From: Salinisphaeraceae bacterium UBA4764
Lineage (GTDB): Bacteria > Pseudomonadota > Gammaproteobacteria > Nevskiales > Salinisphaeraceae
Reading direction: 5' to 3'
Assembly (NCBI GenBank): GCA_002403445.1
Contig: DHHU01000064.1
Coordinates: 24,743-33,760, forward strand
Length of the DNA stretch: 9,018 bases
This document shows positions 6,513 to 9,018 of this stretch, in pieces. Numbering within the stretch: position 1 is the stretch's first letter; the number at the start of each line of letters is the position of its first letter. A model generated the notes under the pieces. That model searched no databases, was not told where the DNA came from, and saw nothing but the letters and a program-made list of their open reading frames with translations. The translations under genes and the position numbers were made by a program.

Positions 6513-7409
6513 ATGACACCATCCTTAGCCCAGGGTTTGAATGCGCAGAGTGGGTGGTTCTGGCTGTTGGTTGCAGGCCTCCTCGGCCTGGCTATCGGCA
6601 GTTTCATCAACGTGGTCATTGTGCGCCTGCCGCGCATGATGAACGCCGAATGGCACCGGGCTGCCGCCGACATAACCGGCACCGCACCTCCCGAAGATGC
6701 TGAAACCCGCGTCTCACTCGCTTGGCCACCGTCAGCCTGTCCTTTATGTGATGCGCGCTTGAAACCTTGGCACAACGTGCCGGTTCTCAGTTTTGTTGCA
6801 CTGCGTGGGCGTTGCCATGCATGCCGGCAGCGTATCAACGTCTTGTACCCGCTGGTCGAACTTATGGCCGCAGCTGTGTGCCTATTGGCCGTATGGCATT
6901 TTGGCCCTACTCCCGCTGCTTTGGGTGCCGTCATACTGGGCTTGCTATTGTTGCCCGCGGCCATGATTGACGCGCGAACCTATCTACTTCCCGACAGCCT
7001 CACACTGGCGGCACTCTGGGCCGGGCTGCTCGCCAGCCTCGGCCATGCCTACGGGGTATCGTCCGTGACGCCGGCAGCGGCCATTGCCGGTGCAGCGCTG
7101 GGTTACACCGCGCTCTGGATTCTTGAGCGCGGATTTTATCTGGTCACGGGCCGGCGGGGCATGGGCCAGGGCGATTTCAAGCTCACCGCCGCTCTGTGCG
7201 CTTGGCTCGGGCCAAGCGGCTTGCCGCTGATCTTGTTTCTAGCCGCCTGTCTGGGCCTCGCGGCAAGCGCAGTATTGGCGCTTAGCGGCCGCATGGATAG
7301 CGCCCGGCGTATCGCCTTTGGGCCATGGCTGGCATTCGCAGGATGGATCGGGTTCATGTATGGCCCTGAACTGATCGGTGCATATACAGCCGCCACCGGC
7401 TTACAATAA
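6513..7409 (+). CDS. pilD: Type IV prepilin peptidase / N-methyltransferase PilD
   Basis: Inner-membrane aspartyl protease that cleaves the leader of prepilins and pseudopilins and N-methylates the new first residue; one copy usually serves both type IV pili and type II secretion. The 298-residue product has the full bifunctional architecture. The N-terminal segment is LLGLAIGSFINVVIVRLPRM (23-42). The cytoplasmic methyltransferase loop has a zinc tetracysteine, C76-x2-C79 (CPLC) and C101-x2-C104 (CHAC), with PWHNVPVLSF between them and YPLVELMAA just after. The catalytic aspartates are D153 in MIDARTYLLPDSLTL and D221 in the GMGQGDFKL (216-224) signature. Several further membrane helices follow to the C-terminus. 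It starts immediately after the pilC stop with no spacer, so translation is probably coupled. Every residue expected for both activities is present. Its substrates, pilin and minor pilins, are not in this window. Confidence 0.97.
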   Translation: MTPSLAQGLNAQSGWFWLLVAGLLGLAIGSFINVVIVRLPRMMNAEWHRAAADITGTAPPEDAETRVSLAWPPSACPLCDARLKPWHNVPVLSFVALRGRCHACRQRINVLYPLVELMAAAVCLLAVWHFGPTPAALGAVILGLLLLPAAMIDARTYLLPDSLTLAALWAGLLASLGHAYGVSSVTPAAAIAGAALGYTALWILERGFYLVTGRRGMGQGDFKLTAALCAWLGPSGLPLILFLAACLGLAASAVLALSGRMDSARRIAFGPWLAFAGWIGFMYGPELIGAYTAATGLQ

Positions 7410-7444
7410 ACTACCGTTCGCAAAATACAGGGAGATTAAGGCGA

Positions 7445-8086
7445 ATGGCCCAATTACTGACGATCGGCCTGACCGGCGGTATTGCCAGCGGCAAGTCGGT
7501 CGTGTCCAGCGCATTTGAAAAACTTGGGGCCGGTGTGATCGACGCTGACCGCATCGCGCGCGACGTGGTTGCTGACGGTACACCCGCGCTCGAAGAAATA
7601 CACGTAGCTTTCGGCGACGCCGTATTCACAGACGACGGCCGCCTAGATCGTCGTGCCCTGCGGCGGAAGATTTTCGCCGACAGTGACGCCCGAGCACGCC
7701 TAGAAGCCATCACCCATCCGCGCATCCGCACCGAACTTGCCGCCCAGCGCGACCAATGCAAAGCCCCCTATTGCATCCTCGTGATCCCCCTGTTGGCCAA
7801 ATCGAAAATGCGCGACCTGGTGGATCGCGTGCTGGTTATCGACGCCCCGCGCGAAGTGCAGCTTGAAAGGCTAAAGGAGCGTGACGACATCGATGATGAA
7901 TTGGCCGCGCAAATGATCGACGCCCAAGACAGTCGTCGGGAGCGACTGGCGCTGGCCGACGACGTACTGATCAACACCGGCCCGCGCAAGGATATCGGCG
8001 ATCTGGCGGCAGCTTTTCACTCTGGCTATCTAAGACTGGCACACGGCGAATTGACAGAGCTCGCCCCACTGCATCTGCCCGGATAG
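7445..8086 (+). CDS. coaE: Dephospho-CoA kinase
   Basis: Cytosolic P-loop kinase for the last step of coenzyme A synthesis: it phosphorylates the 3'-hydroxyl of the ribose of dephospho-CoA using ATP. The 213-residue product is near the usual 200-210. The opening TIGLTGGIASGKS (6-18) contains the Walker A loop. DADRIARDVV (33-42) is the conserved substrate-side motif, ITHPRIR (89-95) the family's HP motif, and VIPLLAKSKMRDLVDRVLVI (113-132) and QLERLKERD (139-147) the core strand and lid regions; RRERLALADDVLINTG (164-179) is the conserved C-terminal element. The ATG at 7445 has AGGGAG about 10 bases upstream, and an AAGG that is too close to be the main site. It lies 35 bp after pilD, with no terminator seen between them. 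coaE beside pilD and zapD/yacG is a common gammaproteobacterial order; the link with pili looks positional, not functional. Confidence 0.96.
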   Translation: MAQLLTIGLTGGIASGKSVVSSAFEKLGAGVIDADRIARDVVADGTPALEEIHVAFGDAVFTDDGRLDRRALRRKIFADSDARARLEAITHPRIRTELAAQRDQCKAPYCILVIPLLAKSKMRDLVDRVLVIDAPREVQLERLKERDDIDDELAAQMIDAQDSRRERLALADDVLINTGPRKDIGDLAAAFHSGYLRLAHGELTELAPLHLPG

Positions 8087-8144
8087 AGTAGTTGGCCGCT
8101 TGGCGGGGTAGCGCCACCGGATTACACTGGAAGCCCACCCGTAG

Positions 8145-8148
8145 CGAG
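8145..8148 (+). promoter_or_regulatory. Ribosome binding site that supports the TTG start of zapD
   Basis: GAGG, within GCGAGG, lies 8 bases upstream of the TTG at 8157. The family-conserved EQPLNERIR motif begins only nine codons downstream of this TTG, so a later ATG (the first in frame is codon 20) would delete it. This decides for the TTG start. Confidence 0.6.
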
Positions 8149-8156
8149 GCCTTAGC

Positions 8157-8927
8157 TTGGCAAGCGGAACCCACGCCTTCGAACAACCGCTCAACGAACG
8201 AATACGTGGCTTCATGCGTCTGGAGTATCTGTTCGCTCGGCTGGCCTATCATCGAGCCGACACAAGCGCCTGGGGCCGCCGCGCGGCACTCGAAGTCATA
8301 CTCGATGTGCTGAGCGTGTTGTCACGATTTGACATCAGCGGCGAGGTCAGCAAAGCGCTCGGTAAGTGTTACTCGCAGATGGCTTCGTTTCGCGGCACCG
8401 ACCACTCGATGAGCCAGTCGATCGATGAAACCCTGGCCCAGATCGACGATTTGGGCCGACGTATTCAGCGCGTCCCGTCGAACTTTGCCAGCTACCTGCT
8501 GCGTGACGATGAACTACTTTATAACCTCAACAATCGCAGCCCAATCGCGGGCGGAAGCTGCGGCTTCGACTTGCCAGCCTATCAATTCTGGCTGGCCCAG
8601 CCGGCAGAACGTATTGAAGCTGATATTGCGCATTGGTGCCAGTATTTCGGGATATTCGAATCGGCGATCGATCTGTTGCTGGGCCTGTTGCGAGATGGTG
8701 CAACGCCGAGCATCGAGACCGCCGAGAAAGGCGTGTGCATCTACAACACGACGCCAAATGCCCTGATGCTTCGTGTTTTTGTGGACACAGCCACGGTTTT
8801 TCCACAGATAAGCGCTGGACGTCACCGCGCGACGATCCGCTTTATGGGCCATGTAGACCAATCAACGCGCGTCAAGCAGTCTCAAGCTACTTTCCATTTC
8901 CAACTGGCCTGTTGCAGCTACGTATGA
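8157..8927 (+). CDS. zapD: Cell division protein ZapD (YacF), FtsZ-bundling factor
   Basis: Cytosolic protein that binds the C-terminal tail of FtsZ and crosslinks protofilaments, supporting Z-ring assembly. The 256-residue product is close to the E. coli length (247). Diagnostic stretches are the N-terminal FEQPLNERIRGFMRLEYLF (8-26), the GGSCGFDLPAYQFWLAQP region (132-149) and, near the C-terminus, the beta-rich domain with RATIRFM and FHFQLACCSYV. Translation from TTG at 8157 is preferred because the conserved N-terminal motif needs it and GAGG lies 8 bases upstream. It follows coaE after 70 bp, which contain a 5-bp stem hairpin but no T-tract, and it overlaps yacG by four bases (ATGA). 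This order (coaE-zapD-yacG) is conserved in many gammaproteobacteria, including E. coli. Because ZapD is largely confined to beta- and gammaproteobacteria, it is the best taxonomic marker in the window. Confidence 0.95.
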   Translation: MASGTHAFEQPLNERIRGFMRLEYLFARLAYHRADTSAWGRRAALEVILDVLSVLSRFDISGEVSKALGKCYSQMASFRGTDHSMSQSIDETLAQIDDLGRRIQRVPSNFASYLLRDDELLYNLNNRSPIAGGSCGFDLPAYQFWLAQPAERIEADIAHWCQYFGIFESAIDLLLGLLRDGATPSIETAEKGVCIYNTTPNALMLRVFVDTATVFPQISAGRHRATIRFMGHVDQSTRVKQSQATFHFQLACCSYV

Positions 8928-9018
8928 ACGAGCAAACACCTCGGTGCCCCGAGTGCGGTCAACCTACGGATCACAGCGTTAACAATCCAGCACGCCCTTT
9001 TTGCAGCACCCGCTGCAA
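8924..9018 (+). CDS. yacG: DNA gyrase inhibitor / zinc-finger protein YacG, N-terminal part, cut by window edge
   Basis: YacG is a small (about 65 residue) zinc-finger protein that binds the GyrB subunit and inhibits DNA gyrase in E. coli. Here 31 codons and two further bases are visible before the right edge, starting MNEQTPRCPECGQPT. All four zinc ligands are already present: C8-x2-C11 and C27-x3-C31, with 15 residues between the pairs, which is the family spacing, and the typical ARPFCSTRC end of the finger. The ATG overlaps the zapD stop as ATGA, so its translation is probably coupled to zapD, and no strong ribosome site is seen. The rest of the gene and its stop lie outside the window. 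Identification is firm despite the short length, because motif spacing and gene order agree. Confidence 0.92.
   Translation, partial: MNEQTPRCPECGQPTDHSVNNPARPFCSTRC

Noticed and set aside
6371..6964. Minus-strand open frame of 197 codons over the pilC/pilD junction
   Set aside because: It is antisense to the well-supported pilC and pilD frames, with no ribosome site or recognisable domain; treated as a shadow.
8101..8116. Hairpin TGGCG-GGGTAG-CGCCA after coaE as an intrinsic terminator
   Set aside because: The stem is only 5 bp and no T-tract follows, so it does not meet the pattern of a rho-independent terminator; coaE and zapD are usually neighbours in one run.
1..9018. A novel defence system, mobile element or other undescribed cassette
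   Set aside because: All substantial coding is accounted for by well-known housekeeping or pilus genes; no transposase, integrase, terminal repeats, CRISPR-like spacing or abrupt composition change was seen.

Overview
The window is a chromosomal, housekeeping-type segment, most likely from a gammaproteobacterium. The evidence is the combination of ZapD and YacG next to CoaE, a PP0621-like small membrane protein ahead of PilS/PilR, and sucC/sucD lying divergently beside the pil genes. From memory, the closest published layout is that of the Xanthomonas/Xylella lineage (sucD-sucC-pilS-pilR-pilB-pilA-pilC-pilD-coaE). Genus cannot be assigned from the sequence alone. Coding density is high, base composition is moderately GC-rich and even, and I see no insertion sequence, tRNA, rRNA, CRISPR array or phage gene.

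Layout. On the minus strand, positions 1-1640 hold the succinyl-CoA synthetase operon: sucC (beta subunit, complete), then sucD (alpha subunit, cut by the left edge). A 225-bp divergent intergenic region (1641-1865) follows, with a 10-bp tandem repeat, a small palindrome and one weak promoter-like site for sucC. Everything to the right is on the plus strand in one tightly packed run. It starts with a small membrane/zinc-finger-like protein of unknown function, then pilS (sensor kinase) and pilR (sigma-54 response regulator, ATGA overlap with pilS). After a 110-bp gap come pilC (inner-membrane platform) and pilD (prepilin peptidase, abutting pilC). The run ends with coaE (dephospho-CoA kinase), zapD (FtsZ-bundling protein) and yacG (zinc-finger gyrase inhibitor, cut by the right edge, ATGA overlap with zapD).

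How they work together. PilS/PilR is the two-component system that in Pseudomonas turns on pilA from a sigma-54 promoter. PilC and PilD are assembly and processing parts of the type IV pilus, and PilD often also serves type II secretion. The CoaE-ZapD-YacG trio is a conserved neighbour of pilD in gammaproteobacteria and has no obvious pilus role. The most notable point is an absence: neither pilB (extension ATPase) nor pilA (major pilin) lies between pilR and pilC, where related bacteria carry them, so both PilR's expected target and the motor must be encoded elsewhere. I found no convincing undescribed system. The leads worth a look are the pilBA absence, the small PP0621-like protein with an atypical second cysteine pair, and the repeat/palindrome in the sucC-pil divergent region.
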